Part shown: in pieces, positions 55,089-64,000 of the stretch
How positions within the stretch are numbered: position 1 is the stretch's first letter
Layout: every line of letters begins with the position of its first letter
From: Pseudomonas anguilliseptica
GTDB lineage: Bacteria > Pseudomonadota > Gammaproteobacteria > Pseudomonadales > Pseudomonadaceae
NCBI RefSeq assembly: GCF_021375795.1
Contig: NZ_JAEIOI010000004.1
Location: 124,001 to 188,000, forward strand
Length of the DNA stretch: 64,000 bases
Direction: 5' to 3'
The notes under the pieces: generated by a model
The model's input: only the letters and a program-made list of their open reading frames with translations
Told to the model about the DNA's origin: nothing
Databases searched by the model: none
Translations under genes and position numbers: made by a program

Positions 55089-55538
55089 ATGCCTGCCCCG
55101 ATCTGGTGGTTGATGGCCCTGCCCTTCGTTGCCGGCGCCTGCCTGCCGCTGCAAGCCGGGATCAACGGTCAACTGGCCAAGCAGGTGTCCAGCGTGCTGG
55201 CCGCGGCGCTGGTGTCCTTTGCCGTCGGCACTCTGGCGCTACTGATTCTGGTGCTGGTGCAGCGCGAATTCCCCAGCTTCGCCGCGCTCAAAGGTCTGAC
55301 CTGGTGGCACTGGAGCGGCGGCCTGCTGGGGGTGATGTTTATCGCCACCGCCGCCTTTGCCGGCCCACGCGTCGGCGCCCTGCTGTTTATGGTGCTGGTG
55401 ATCGCCGGGCAGCTGAGCATGGCCCTGACCCTGGACCACTTCGGCTGGGCCGGCTTTCGTGAAGCGCCGATCAGCGCAGGCAAAGTCGGCGGCCTGCTGC
55501 TGATCGTTGCCGGTATCTGGCTGATCAGGCGCAGCTAG
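55089..55538 (+). CDS. YdcZ/DUF606-type small DMT transporter
   Basis: The 149-residue protein has about five membrane helices and the DUF606/YdcZ pattern, with ACLPLQAGINGQLAKQV at the N-terminus, GLTWWHWSGGLLGVMFIATAAFAGPRVGALLFM and LTLDHFGWAGFREAPISAGKVGGLLLIVAG. It belongs to the drug/metabolite transporter superfamily at half the usual length, so it probably acts as a dimer. I start at the second ATG, eight bases after GGAG; the first ATG is only two bases away from that site. Confidence 0.85.
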   Translation: MPAPIWWLMALPFVAGACLPLQAGINGQLAKQVSSVLAAALVSFAVGTLALLILVLVQREFPSFAALKGLTWWHWSGGLLGVMFIATAAFAGPRVGALLFMVLVIAGQLSMALTLDHFGWAGFREAPISAGKVGGLLLIVAGIWLIRRS

Positions 55539-55709
55539 CCACCCGGCACCTGCTCCATGGGTGGTGATCCCGCTGTGCTAAAGTGCGCGGCGTTTTTTGC
55601 CCTGCGCCTTGCCTGCCCAGCCTATCGCCAAGCGTCGCGTGCCCGACTCATCGTCCGGCGCGGCAGTGCCTATTGGCTGGCCGCCGCGCCACCGCCTTTG
55701 GAATTGACC

Positions 55710-57197
55710 ATGCTGCAACACCTGAAAAACACCTGGTTCTTTAACATCCGCGGCGATGTACTCGCCGGTCTGGTGGTGGCGCTGGCGCTGATCCCGGAAG
55801 CCATCGCCTTCTCGATCATCGCCGGGGTCGACCCCAAAGTCGGCCTGTATGCCTCCTTCTGCATTGCCGTGGTGATCGCCTTTGTCGGTGGCCGCCCGGG
55901 CATGATCAGCGCCGCCACCGGAGCCATGGCCCTGCTGATGGTGACCCTGGTGAAAAACCATGGTCTGGAATACCTGCTGGCCGCAACACTGTTGTGCGGC
56001 GCGCTGCAGATTGGCGCGGGTTACCTCAAACTCGGCTCACTGATGCGCTTTGTCTCGCGCTCGGTGGTCACCGGCTTCGTCAACGCCCTGGCCATTCTGA
56101 TTTTCATGGCGCAGCTGCCCGAGCTGACCAACGTCACCTGGCAGGTCTACGCCATGTGTGCGGCGGGCCTGGCCATCATCTACCTGTTTCCCTATGTGCC
56201 GACGCTGGGCCGCCTGATCCCGTCGCCGCTGGTGTGCATCCTGTCGATGACCGCCGTGGCGGTGTATTTCGGCCTGGATATCCGCACCGTCGGCGACATG
56301 GGTGAACTGCCGGACACCCTGCCGATCTTCCTCTGGCCGGACGTGCCCCTGACATTCGAGACCCTGGCGATCATCTTCCCCTATTCCGCCGCACTGGCCG
56401 TGGTTGGCCTGCTGGAGTCGATGATGACCGCGACCATCGTCGATGACATGACCGATACCGAAAGCGACAAGAACCGTGAATGCAAAGGCCAGGGCGTGGC
56501 CAATATCGCCGCAGGCCTGATGGGCGGTATGGCGGGCTGCGCGATGATCGGCCAGTCGGTGATCAACGTGAAATCCGGCGGTCGGGGCCGTTTGTCCTGC
56601 CTGGTGGCCGGCAGCGTGCTGCTGTTGATGGTGGTGTTTCTCAGCGACTGGGTACGGCAGATCCCCATGGCTGCGCTGGTGGCGGTGATGATCATGGTGT
56701 CGATCGGCACCTTCAGCTGGGCGTCGCTGCGCAACCTGCGTACTTTCCCGCTGTCGACCAACATCGTCATGCTCGCCACCGTGGCCGTCACCGTTTACAG
56801 CCATAACCTGGCCTATGGCGTGTTTGTCGGGGTGCTGTTGGCAGCGATGTTCTTCGCCAACAAGATCGGCCATTACCTGTACATCACCTCGGCGCTGGAC
56901 AGCGCAACCGGCCAGCGCACCTACCAGGTGGTCGGGCAGGTGTTCTTCAGTTCAGCCGACAAGTTCGTCAGTGCCTTTGATCTGCGTGAAGGCCTGAGCA
57001 AGGTGGTGATTGACCTGTCCCGCGCACACTTCTGGGACATCACGGCCGTCGCAGCGCTGGATAAGGTGGTGCTGAAACTGCGTCGCAGCGGCAGTGAGGT
57101 CGAAGTGCTCGGTCTTAACGAAGCCAGCGCGACTATCGTTGATCGCTTTGGCGTGCACGAAAAGCCCGAAGCCATCGACCACGTGCTCGGGCACTGA
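55710..57197 (+). CDS. SulP-family anion permease with STAS domain
   Basis: The 495-residue transporter has a SulP membrane region of about twelve segments ([79 protein letters not shown]) and a C-terminal STAS domain (about 400-495) with [23 protein letters not shown]. It transports sulfate, bicarbonate or another anion. The ATG is downstream of a frame extending over 51 codons with no family features. Its stop lies six bases before the end of the convergent GGDEF-EAL gene. Confidence 0.9.
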   Translation: MLQHLKNTWFFNIRGDVLAGLVVALALIPEAIAFSIIAGVDPKVGLYASFCIAVVIAFVGGRPGMISAATGAMALLMVTLVKNHGLEYLLAATLLCGALQIGAGYLKLGSLMRFVSRSVVTGFVNALAILIFMAQLPELTNVTWQVYAMCAAGLAIIYLFPYVPTLGRLIPSPLVCILSMTAVAVYFGLDIRTVGDMGELPDTLPIFLWPDVPLTFETLAIIFPYSAALAVVGLLESMMTATIVDDMTDTESDKNRECKGQGVANIAAGLMGGMAGCAMIGQSVINVKSGGRGRLSCLVAGSVLLLMVVFLSDWVRQIPMAALVAVMIMVSIGTFSWASLRNLRTFPLSTNIVMLATVAVTVYSHNLAYGVFVGVLLAAMFFANKIGHYLYITSALDSATGQRTYQVVGQVFFSSADKFVSAFDLREGLSKVVIDLSRAHFWDITAVAALDKVVLKLRRSGSEVEVLGLNEASATIVDRFGVHEKPEAIDHVLGH

Positions 57198-57203
57198 GCC
57201 CGC

Positions 57204-59936
57204 TCAACTCGGCTCGGTCGCTGCAGCAGCAAACAGCTGATCCAGCGGCACCGGCCGACCGAAGTAATAGCCCTGAAAGCAGGTGCAGCCAAAGCTGCTC
57301 AGGCGCTCGCACTGGGCCTGGGTTTCCACGCCCTCGGCGATCACGTCCAGCTTCAGCGCATGCGCCAGGGACACGATGGTGCAGGCAATGTCGGCATCCT
57401 GGGTGTCGCTGAGCAGATCGCAGACAAAGGAACGGTCGATCTTCAGCTGATCCACCGGCAAGGTCTTGAGGTAGGACAACGACGAGTAGCCGGTGCCGAA
57501 GTCGTCCAGCGCAAAGCGCAGGCCATGCGTCTTGAGCCGGGCCATCTTGGCGATCACCGCCTCGCGCCCATCGAGCAGCATGCTCTCGGTGATTTCCAGC
57601 TTCAGGCTGCTGGGGTTGCAGCCGCTGCGTTGCACGATCTGCAGCACCTGCTCGACAAAATCGGGCTGCTGCAACTGCTTGGCACTGACGTTGACCGACA
57701 GGCTCAGATGGCGCAACTCAGCCGAACGCCCCCACTGTGCCAGGGTCGCGCAGGCCGTCTGCAACACCCATTCGCCCAGCGGCAGAATCAGCCCGCAGCC
57801 TTCGGCTATCGGGATGATCTCGCCCGGGGTGAGCAGGCCCCGCTGCGGGTGCTGCCAGCGCAGCAGCACTTCGGCACCTTGCAGGCCCGCGCGCTGATCG
57901 ATCTGCGCCTGGTAGTAAAGAACGAACTCGCTTTTCAGCAGGCCCTGGCGCAGGTCGCTCTCCAGGCTGGCGCGCTGCATTACCCGTTGCTGCATCTGCG
58001 GCTCGAAGAAACAGCTGGTGTTACGCCCCTGCGCCTTGGCCTGGTACATGGCCAGATCGGCCTGTTTGAGCAGGTCGTCCAGCGGCTCGCCTTTACCGTT
58101 GAACATGGCGATGCCGATGCTCAACGTGCTGAAGTGCTCCACACCACCCACGCTGAAGGGCTGGCGCAGGGTGAAGAGGATCTTGCCGGCGATGCTCTCG
58201 GCCAGTTGCGCGGCCTCCAGCGGCTCAATGCCGAGGTTTTCCAGAAGGATGACAAACTCATCGCCACCGATGCGCGCCACGCTGTCGGTCTGCCGCACAC
58301 AGCCACTCAGGCGCTCAGCCACCTGTTGCAGCAGTTGATCACCGATGTCATGGCCGCGGGCATCGTTGAGAATCTTGAAATCATCCAGATCGATAAACAG
58401 CACTGCGCCACGCTGGCGGCTGTTTTCGCTGGCCTGCAGGGCACGTTCCAGGCGCTCGTGTTGCAGGCGGCGGTTGGGCAGGCTGGTCAACGGATCGTAG
58501 TAGGCCAGTTGTTCAATGCGTTGTTCCGCCGCCTTGCGCTGGGTGGTATCGGCCAGGGTGATCACATAATTGACGTGCTGGTTGGCCCCGCCGCTGCGCA
58601 CGGCGGCAATGCTTAGCCACTGCGGATACTCCTGGGCATTCTTGCGCCGGCCGAGCATTTCCCCCTGCCAGGCGCCCTGCTCAGCCAGAGCCGCCTGCAT
58701 GGCCGCACGATTGCTGGCAAAACTGTCGGGCATCAGGGTGCAGTCGAGGGGTTTGCCCACCACCTCATTCTCGCTATAACCGCTCATGCGGCTGAAGGCC
58801 GGATTGGCGCGCAGAACCACAAATTGCGCGTCGGTCACCAGCATGCCTTCGGCGGACTCGAACACCGTTGCAGCGATATGCAGGTCTTCGACCATGTGCT
58901 GCATCGCCACGCCGACCTGGTTGTATTCATAGATACCGGTGGGCTGGAAACACAGGCCGCGCCCGCCGGCCTGGGTGGCCTTGATAAACCCGAGCAGCTG
59001 ATTGATCGCCCGATCATGGTTGATTCGCAGCAGCCAGGCCGCCACCAGCAACAGTAGGAGAAAACCACCACTGACCAGTAGAAACGACTGCAGGTAGCTG
59101 TCGTAGATCGAGGCGAAGCGCTGGTCCGACACCCCCAGCGTCAGCCAGAACGGTTCGACCACACCTGTCAGGGTGATCGGGAAGCGCTGTACATACAGCC
59201 CGTGACCATCACGCGCCAGACGGGTCAGCTCCGCCTCGCCGCGCAAGCCCAGTTCACTGTCGCCTTGCCACATCAGCGCTTGCTGGGCGTGCCCCAGCAC
59301 CAGCAGATCCAGGCTGGTGCTGTCGCTCAACTCAGTCAGGAAGGCGCGGTTCTGCCCCAGCGCCAGGCCGACGAACAGATAGCCGCGCAGTTGCACGGTG
59401 GCCGGATCGAAGATCGGCGTGGCCTTGAGCAGGGCACTCTGCGCGCCAACCTCAACCAGCGACCAGCCCTGCACGTAATGCAGTGGCGCGCGCAAGGCGC
59501 TGACCAGCGGTTTGATGTCATGCAGAGGCAGACCAGCATCCATCACCAACTGGCCTGTTGGGTCGAGCAGAAAAAACAGCTCCAGGCGTGAGTCGATATT
59601 GGCATCCTGAAACATGAAGGCCACATCCGCTGCGATCTCTTCCACCGCCAGCGTCTGTTCCGACAATGCGCTCACCGTGCGCCGCGCCGAAGCGCTGTGC
59701 AGGTAGACCTCCAGCAGTTGCAGGCGGGTTTCGACCTGGCTGACCAGGGTGCGCTGGTACTGCGCCAGGCTGTTGCGAATCTCGCTTTGCAGGTTGGCCT
59801 CAGCGGTACGCAGCGAATAGACCATCACCACGCTGATCGCCACCATGCCGAGTACGCCGAACAGCAGGGCAATTCGGGTGGAGAACTTCAATTCCCAGCG
59901 TGCCGTCTTGGGCATCGATCTGTGGCTACTACTCAT
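57204..59936 (-). CDS. Membrane sensor PAS-GGDEF-EVL (EAL-type) c-di-GMP protein
   Basis: The 910-residue protein has a membrane helix (about 21-42), a long periplasmic sensor region (about 43-290, Cache-like), a second helix (about 292-315), a HAMP-like linker, PAS (about 365-480), GGDEF at 557-561 with RQTD inhibitory site, and a phosphodiesterase domain. In the latter, EAL is EVL at 689-691, a variant often still active; the downstream LALDDFGTGYSSL and KIDRSFV motifs look intact. Both enzymatic halves may therefore function. It is the second gene after a TctC-type binding protein 41 bases upstream, probably cotranscribed. Confidence 0.92.
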   Translation of the reverse strand: MSSSHRSMPKTARWELKFSTRIALLFGVLGMVAISVVMVYSLRTAEANLQSEIRNSLAQYQRTLVSQVETRLQLLEVYLHSASARRTVSALSEQTLAVEEIAADVAFMFQDANIDSRLELFFLLDPTGQLVMDAGLPLHDIKPLVSALRAPLHYVQGWSLVEVGAQSALLKATPIFDPATVQLRGYLFVGLALGQNRAFLTELSDSTSLDLLVLGHAQQALMWQGDSELGLRGEAELTRLARDGHGLYVQRFPITLTGVVEPFWLTLGVSDQRFASIYDSYLQSFLLVSGGFLLLLLVAAWLLRINHDRAINQLLGFIKATQAGGRGLCFQPTGIYEYNQVGVAMQHMVEDLHIAATVFESAEGMLVTDAQFVVLRANPAFSRMSGYSENEVVGKPLDCTLMPDSFASNRAAMQAALAEQGAWQGEMLGRRKNAQEYPQWLSIAAVRSGGANQHVNYVITLADTTQRKAAEQRIEQLAYYDPLTSLPNRRLQHERLERALQASENSRQRGAVLFIDLDDFKILNDARGHDIGDQLLQQVAERLSGCVRQTDSVARIGGDEFVILLENLGIEPLEAAQLAESIAGKILFTLRQPFSVGGVEHFSTLSIGIAMFNGKGEPLDDLLKQADLAMYQAKAQGRNTSCFFEPQMQQRVMQRASLESDLRQGLLKSEFVLYYQAQIDQRAGLQGAEVLLRWQHPQRGLLTPGEIIPIAEGCGLILPLGEWVLQTACATLAQWGRSAELRHLSLSVNVSAKQLQQPDFVEQVLQIVQRSGCNPSSLKLEITESMLLDGREAVIAKMARLKTHGLRFALDDFGTGYSSLSYLKTLPVDQLKIDRSFVCDLLSDTQDADIACTIVSLAHALKLDVIAEGVETQAQCERLSSFGCTCFQGYYFGRPVPLDQLFAAAATEPS

Positions 59937-59977
59937 CCGCCTTCACGCCTCAGGGGTAACCGGGTGATATCCCGCCC

Positions 59978-60919
59978 CTACTGCAAGCCAATCTCATCAA
60001 TCAGTGTTCGGTACTCGTGCATCTGCCGCAGCAGCATCGGCTTGATCTCGTCGCCGCGCATGAATATCACCGGCTGGCGAATGCGCTGCTCGGTCACTTC
60101 GATAAACCGGGGATCCTTTACCGCCACTGCCAAAGCGTTGGCCAGCACCTCGACCTGCTCGACCGGGGTGTTGGCCGGCACCATGACAATACGCATGGTA
60201 TGCAGTCCGAGCTTATAACCCAGCTCGCGCAAGGTCGGCGCTTCGGGGTAACCGAGCAGGCGCTCGTCGGCCAGGCTGACCAGCACGCGCATCTCACCAG
60301 ATTCGGTATAGCCGGTGTGCGTGCCGCCGCTGTAGGCAAACACCGCATCGCCGGAGATCACCAGCGGCGCCATTCCCGCACCACCGGAAGTGGGCACGGT
60401 GCGCAGACTCAAGCCTTCGCGCTTGGCAATCGCCCGCAGAATCAGGCGATCCTCCGCCGCCTGACTGACATACACCTGCCCCGGATTGGCGCGCAGGTAG
60501 GTCAGCAGCGCTGACCAGTCACTGATGCCACGCGTAGCGCCGGTGACAAAGGCAGGCTGCTCCAGAGACAAACCGGCAACGTAGGTGAAGTTGTCGACCC
60601 CATAGGATGCCGGCGACAGCAGCGGCGCAATGCTCACCACCGACGAGCCGCCAAACTGGAACACATAGCCCTGCTCAAGGCTGCTGGCCAGCATCGCCGC
60701 CGAGGCTGCACCGCCAGCACCTGGAAGGTTGTTGACGATAACCGGCTGGCCCAGCTGCTCTTCCAGTATCTGCGCCAGAACCCGACCTTGCAGGTCAGTG
60801 CTGCCGCCTGCGGCATAGCCGATGATCATGGTCAGCGGTCGCTCAGGAAAGCTGGCCGCTATCCCCATCTGCGCCACCAACAGCAGCCCCAGCAGCCACG
60901 TACTTCGCACTCGCAACAT
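59978..60919 (-). CDS. TctC/Bug-family periplasmic solute-binding protein
   Basis: The 313-residue protein has a signal peptide ending MGIAA|SF and the TctC/Bug pattern: PERPLTMIIGYAAGGSTDLQGRVLAQILEEQLGQPVIVNNLPGAGGA. Such proteins bind tricarboxylates, dicarboxylates, aromatic acids or amino acids. No tctA or tctB permease genes are adjacent, so it is an orphan. I start at MLRVRSTWLL with GGCGAGGTGAGC upstream; an ATG 20 codons earlier gives a poorer signal peptide. It precedes the GGDEF-EVL sensor on the same strand by 41 bases. Confidence 0.9.
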   Translation of the reverse strand: MLRVRSTWLLGLLLVAQMGIAASFPERPLTMIIGYAAGGSTDLQGRVLAQILEEQLGQPVIVNNLPGAGGAASAAMLASSLEQGYVFQFGGSSVVSIAPLLSPASYGVDNFTYVAGLSLEQPAFVTGATRGISDWSALLTYLRANPGQVYVSQAAEDRLILRAIAKREGLSLRTVPTSGGAGMAPLVISGDAVFAYSGGTHTGYTESGEMRVLVSLADERLLGYPEAPTLRELGYKLGLHTMRIVMVPANTPVEQVEVLANALAVAVKDPRFIEVTEQRIRQPVIFMRGDEIKPMLLRQMHEYRTLIDEIGLQ

Positions 60920-61220
60920 GCTCACCTCGCCTGCCCCAGGCCGCCCGGCCGAAACAAAACAGCGCAGTTCACTGACCACCAGCCCTCTTACGGAGCGGCA
61001 GCTAGAACCACAGCCTTATCCTTTGGTTTTAGTCCAGTCTCGCCGAGGCCACCAGAAAACCGCTGCATGGCGGAGCAAACCCCGCAATGGCTGCGGTTTT
61101 CGCCTCAGACTCAAGCAAGTTGGATGCCGAATTGCCGAGTTGATGAAAGCTGGCGATGTGACAGCTTTTTCACTTTGGACGGGTTATGCTGCCAGAAAGC
61201 CGTATTTGTGATCACAGACC
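60920..61220. other. Divergent intergenic region between tctC and the diguanylate cyclase
   Basis: This 301-base gap holds no open reading frame I trust. It should contain the two divergent promoters. I see a TATGCT -10 candidate at 61185 but no good -35, and an inverted repeat at 61055-61101. Confidence 0.5.
61055..61101. repeat. Inverted repeat GAAAACCGC-N29-GCGGTTTTC
   Basis: Perfect 9-base arms (61055-61063 and 61093-61101) extend to 11 of 12 pairs. The long spacer suggests two protein half-sites or an RNA stem; there is no T tract in the right position for a plus-strand terminator. Confidence 0.4.
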
Positions 61221-62342
61221 ATGACTGAAGCCCAGCTCCCCCGCCAGCCCAAGGCCTTCGTACTGTGGCGTGAAGCCCAAGACACTCGCATCCGCTCGCC
61301 GCTGGGAGGTATCTATTACCTGCTGGCCTGGGCGCTCACCTGGATTTTCAGCAATGAACCAGGCGCCCTGATCATTCCGGGGCTCGTCGGCATCAGCATC
61401 TTCGCCCTGCTACTGGCGCTGCGCCTACTGCACCGCCTGCCACAGGAGCAGAGCGATGCCAGCCTCAAGCGTTGGCTCAACCTGCATTGGGGATTGATTC
61501 TGCTCACCGCGCTAAGCTGGGGCCTGGCCCACGCGCTGGCACACAAGAACGCCCTGTTCAGTGACTCGGCGATCATCGCCACCCTCAGCACTATCGCCTT
61601 CAGTACCGCGCTGGCCTTCAACTTCACCATGCGCAAGAAGCTCGCAATCCTCGCCCTGCTACTGATCTACCTGCCGGGCCTGATCAGCCTGGCCGTGGAC
61701 TGGCGCGATCAGTACGCCATTCTGATCACCTTGAGCTTCTACCTCAGCTACCTGCTGCTGGCGCTCAACCGCAGCAACCGCGAATACCACAACACCCTGG
61801 CCCTGGAACTGCAGTTGCTTGAGCAGCAGGAAAAACTGGAGCGGCTCAGCCGCACCGACAGCCTGACTCAGCTGGGCAACCGCTATCAGTTCAACAACCT
61901 GTTCCCGGTGATGGTGGCCAACGCCCAGCGGCAGAGCCAGCCGCTATCCCTGGTGCTGCTGGACATCGATTTCTTCAAGCGGATCAACGACGAATACGGC
62001 CACAGCTGTGGCGACAGCTGTCTGAGTGCCTTTGCCGATCGGATGCGGCAGAACTTTCGCCGCGAGAGTGACGCCCTGCTGCGCCTGGGCGGCGAAGAGT
62101 TCGGCATCCTGATGCCCAACACCCCGCTGGAACAGGCCCGCCAGCTGGCCGAGCAGTTCCGTCAAGAGCTGGAGCGCGAAGGCTTCAATGTTCCCGGAGC
62201 CCAGCTGCCACTGACGGCGAGCCTGGGCGTCGGCTGTTACGACATGCTGCGCGACGGCAGTGCCGAAGCCTTCTTCAAGCGGGTTGATGACGCCCTCTAC
62301 CAGGCCAAGAGCGCCGGACGTAACCGTATCGAACTGGCCTGA
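61221..62342 (+). CDS. Membrane-bound diguanylate cyclase
   Basis: The 373-residue protein has about six transmembrane helices (residues 30-195) that resemble MASE-type sensors, a short coiled linker, and a C-terminal GGDEF domain. The active-site loop is GGEEF at 290-294 and the inhibitory RESD lies five residues before it, so it should make c-di-GMP and be product-inhibited. The sensory input is unknown. The ATG is preceded by a weak ribosome-binding site. It is divergent from tctC and convergent with the partial chemoreceptor gene, whose stops are 48 bases apart. Confidence 0.93.
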   Translation: MTEAQLPRQPKAFVLWREAQDTRIRSPLGGIYYLLAWALTWIFSNEPGALIIPGLVGISIFALLLALRLLHRLPQEQSDASLKRWLNLHWGLILLTALSWGLAHALAHKNALFSDSAIIATLSTIAFSTALAFNFTMRKKLAILALLLIYLPGLISLAVDWRDQYAILITLSFYLSYLLLALNRSNREYHNTLALELQLLEQQEKLERLSRTDSLTQLGNRYQFNNLFPVMVANAQRQSQPLSLVLLDIDFFKRINDEYGHSCGDSCLSAFADRMRQNFRRESDALLRLGGEEFGILMPNTPLEQARQLAEQFRQELEREGFNVPGAQLPLTASLGVGCYDMLRDGSAEAFFKRVDDALYQAKSAGRNRIELA

Positions 62343-62390
62343 CATAGGCGGCAGCCAGGCTGCCACCACACCAAGACCTGTTCCCTGAGC

Positions 62391-64000
62391 CTAGAGGCGG
62401 AAGTTACCCATCTGCTTGGCCAGGTCATCCGCCAGCCCACGCAGGGTCTGGCAATCTTCCTTGCACACCTGTACCTCACCGGCTGTGGCATGGGCCAGGT
62501 CGGCAATGCCCTGTACGTTGCGGTTGATTTCCTCAGTCACCGATGACTGTTCCTCGGTGGCGGTGGCCACCTGGGTATTCATATCGCTGATGCGTTCAAT
62601 CTGCTCGGTGATCGCACTCAGCGACTGCCCGGTACGCTGACTGGCTTCTACCCCAGTACCGGTCGCCCGCTGGCCGGCATGCATGGAGCTTACGGCGGTT
62701 TCCGCACCCTGTTTCAGGCGCTGGATCATCTGCTGAATTTCATCGGTCGAGCTCTGCGTGCGGCTGGCCAGGGTGCGTACCTCGTCGGCCACCACAGCAA
62801 AACCGCGCCCCATCTCCCCAGCCCGCGCCGCTTCGATGGCGGCGTTGAGCGCCAGCAGGTTGGTCTGCTCGGAAATCCCGCGAATCACCGCCAGTACCTG
62901 ATCAATCGAAGCCACCTGCTCGGCCAGCTCACTGACTGCGGCGGCGGCATTGCCAATATCAGTGGACATGCTCTCGATATGCCCGATGGATTGGCGCACT
63001 TCATTACGCGCGCCCTGCGCCTCGTCCCGCGCGCTTTGCGATGACTGCGCCGCACTGCTGGCATTACGCGCAATTTCCTGCACGGTGAGGCCCATCTCGT
63101 GCACGGCTGTGGCGACCATGTCGGTCATTTCCTGCTGCTGGCTGGAGCGCCCGGCGGTGTTGTCGACCACCTGCGCCACTTGGCTGACCGAGGCGCGCAA
63201 ACGCTCGCTGGTCGCCAACACATCACTGATCAGGCTACGCTGACCGCCGATAAAGCGGTTGAAACCACGGGCCAGATCGCCCAATTCGTCCTCGCGCGAC
63301 TCATCCAGGCGACGGGTCAGGTCGCCGCCACCGCCGCCAATTTCCACCAGTGCAGCTGTCACCTGACGGATCGGTCGCACCAGACTACGTGCCAGAACCA
63401 CCACCAGCCCGAGGAACAGCAACGCCACACCAATGCCGATGGCGCTGGTCATAAACAGCGCCTGACGCGCTTCAGCGTAGATTTCCGCTTCCGGCACCTC
63501 GCTGACCAGCAGCCAGTCCAGACTGCCGAGCTTCTGCGCCACGGCCAGGTATGCCTCGCCGTCACGCTCGAAGCGCACCGCCTTGCCGCCGCTGCTGAGC
63601 AACTGGTCAGCCGGGCCTTGGCCAAACAGCTCGGCCAGACGGCCACTGCCGCTCAGCTCGGCCTGCGGGTGCACCTTGATATCGCCCTGGGCATCGATCA
63701 GGAACACCTGGCCGCGCTCGCCAAAGCGAAAATCACGAATCATTTCCGACATGGCCTTGAGGCTGTAACCCAGACCGGACACACCCAGCGTCTTGCTGCC
63801 CTGCTTGATGCGCTGGTTGATAAACAGGGTGGGCAGGCGCGTGCCCTTGTCGATGTCGATTTCCAGCACCTGATCGCGGCTGCTGTCGACCAGTTTGTAG
63901 AACCACTGGTTCTCCGGCTGATCACGGCTGATGACCCGCGCCAGGCCGGTGCCGGTGAAATAGTTGCCGCTTTCCAGTACGGCAATCGAGGTGGTCATGG
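62391..64000 (-). CDS. Methyl-accepting chemotaxis protein (partial, N-terminus missing)
   Basis: The gene runs off the right edge, so the true start, first membrane helix and part of the ligand domain are missing. What remains is the end of a periplasmic Cache-like domain, a membrane helix ([21 protein letters not shown]), a HAMP region with a [10 protein letters not shown] stretch, methylation helices, and the signalling tip [32 protein letters not shown]. The hairpin ends with KQMGNFRL and no receptor pentapeptide. It is a general chemoreceptor of the Pseudomonas type; ligand unknown. Confidence 0.93.
   Translation of the reverse strand, partial: MTTSIAVLESGNYFTGTGLARVISRDQPENQWFYKLVDSSRDQVLEIDIDKGTRLPTLFINQRIKQGSKTLGVSGLGYSLKAMSEMIRDFRFGERGQVFLIDAQGDIKVHPQAELSGSGRLAELFGQGPADQLLSSGGKAVRFERDGEAYLAVAQKLGSLDWLLVSEVPEAEIYAEARQALFMTSAIGIGVALLFLGLVVVLARSLVRPIRQVTAALVEIGGGGGDLTRRLDESREDELGDLARGFNRFIGGQRSLISDVLATSERLRASVSQVAQVVDNTAGRSSQQQEMTDMVATAVHEMGLTVQEIARNASSAAQSSQSARDEAQGARNEVRQSIGHIESMSTDIGNAAAAVSELAEQVASIDQVLAVIRGISEQTNLLALNAAIEAARAGEMGRGFAVVADEVRTLASRTQSSTDEIQQMIQRLKQGAETAVSSMHAGQRATGTGVEASQRTGQSLSAITEQIERISDMNTQVATATEEQSSVTEEINRNVQGIADLAHATAGEVQVCKEDCQTLRGLADDLAKQMGNFRL

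Noticed and set aside
57870..57872. EVL instead of EAL taken as proof of a dead phosphodiesterase
   Set aside because: EVL is a common functional variant and the downstream metal and lysine motifs are intact.
60822..61228. Two overlapping plus-strand frames of 129 and 146 codons upstream of the diguanylate cyclase gene
   Set aside because: They run through the tctC start and the divergent promoter region, differ in frame, and have no domain or ribosome-binding site.
1..64000. CRISPR arrays, tRNA or rRNA genes, insertion sequences, prophage genes
   Set aside because: Looked for spaced repeats, cloverleaf-type sequences, transposases and integrases by eye; none found.

Overview
The window is chromosomal DNA from a Pseudomonas (Gammaproteobacteria). 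The evidence is the high GC content with strong G/C third positions, the mrdA-rodA-mltB-rlpA-dacA-lipB cell-wall cluster, the eat-eutBC and mpl-ubiX neighbourhood, a complete wspABCDEF-wspR surface-sensing operon, and the dense c-di-GMP enzyme content. Gene order resembles, from memory and unchecked, two separate blocks of P. aeruginosa PAO1 (roughly PA3997-PA4031 and PA3689-PA3708) joined between ppa and cadR near 34.0-34.1 kb. I saw no tRNA, rRNA, CRISPR, insertion sequence or prophage. Both ends cut genes: lipB on the left, a chemoreceptor on the right.

Layout. 0-9.7 kb (minus strand): two close-packed operons read towards the left edge, proA-nadD-rsfS-rlmH-mrdA-rodA-mltB-rlpA and dacA-ybeD-lipB, covering proline synthesis, NAD synthesis, ribosome maturation, peptidoglycan elongation and remodelling, and lipoylation. 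9.9-16.5 kb: short mixed-strand units, namely an alpha/beta hydrolase with a PilZ-like tail, a leucine-carboxyl-methyltransferase-like protein, a 3-methyladenine glycosylase, a DedA-PAP2 membrane phosphatase, a Lon N-domain protein, a CidAB/LrgAB-like pair and a MaoC hydratase. 16.6-26.1 kb: a MORN-repeat/C13-peptidase lipoprotein, an oxidoreductase, a methyltransferase, a periplasmic-sensor GGDEF-EAL protein, a metallo-beta-lactamase-fold protein, then yceK-ubiX-mpl on the minus strand. 26.3-30.2 kb: the ethanolamine operon eat-eutB-eutC behind a sigma-54-type promoter. 30.3-34.1 kb: a GNAT protein, a PP2C-like/pseudokinase membrane protein, mtfA and ppa.

34.1-37.2 kb: divergent cadR and cadA with a MerR-type operator, plus a DUF3703 gene. 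37.4-45.8 kb: the Wsp system, which couples a membrane receptor and CheA-type kinase to the diguanylate cyclase WspR. 45.9-57.2 kb: mixed housekeeping and accessory genes, including a TauE/SafE permease, AraC and LysR regulators, a MaoC hydratase, a BamE-like protein, a MazG-like protein, CmoM, two DUF4136 lipoproteins, a metallo-beta-lactamase-fold protein with a changed metal motif, an SDR, a small DMT transporter and a SulP permease. 57.2-64 kb: a likely two-gene operon of an orphan TctC-type binding protein and a GGDEF/EAL sensor, a membrane diguanylate cyclase, and a truncated chemoreceptor.

The recurring theme is c-di-GMP. Four GGDEF enzymes, all with intact active-site and RxxD inhibitory motifs, lie within 43 kb, and the PilZ-like tail on the hydrolase at 9.95 kb would be a possible receiver. 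The most unusual items are that hydrolase-PilZ fusion and the repeated GGTAAACA sites in front of it, the PP2C-like/pseudokinase fusion, the MORN-C13 lipoprotein, and the tctC-GGDEF/EAL pairing.
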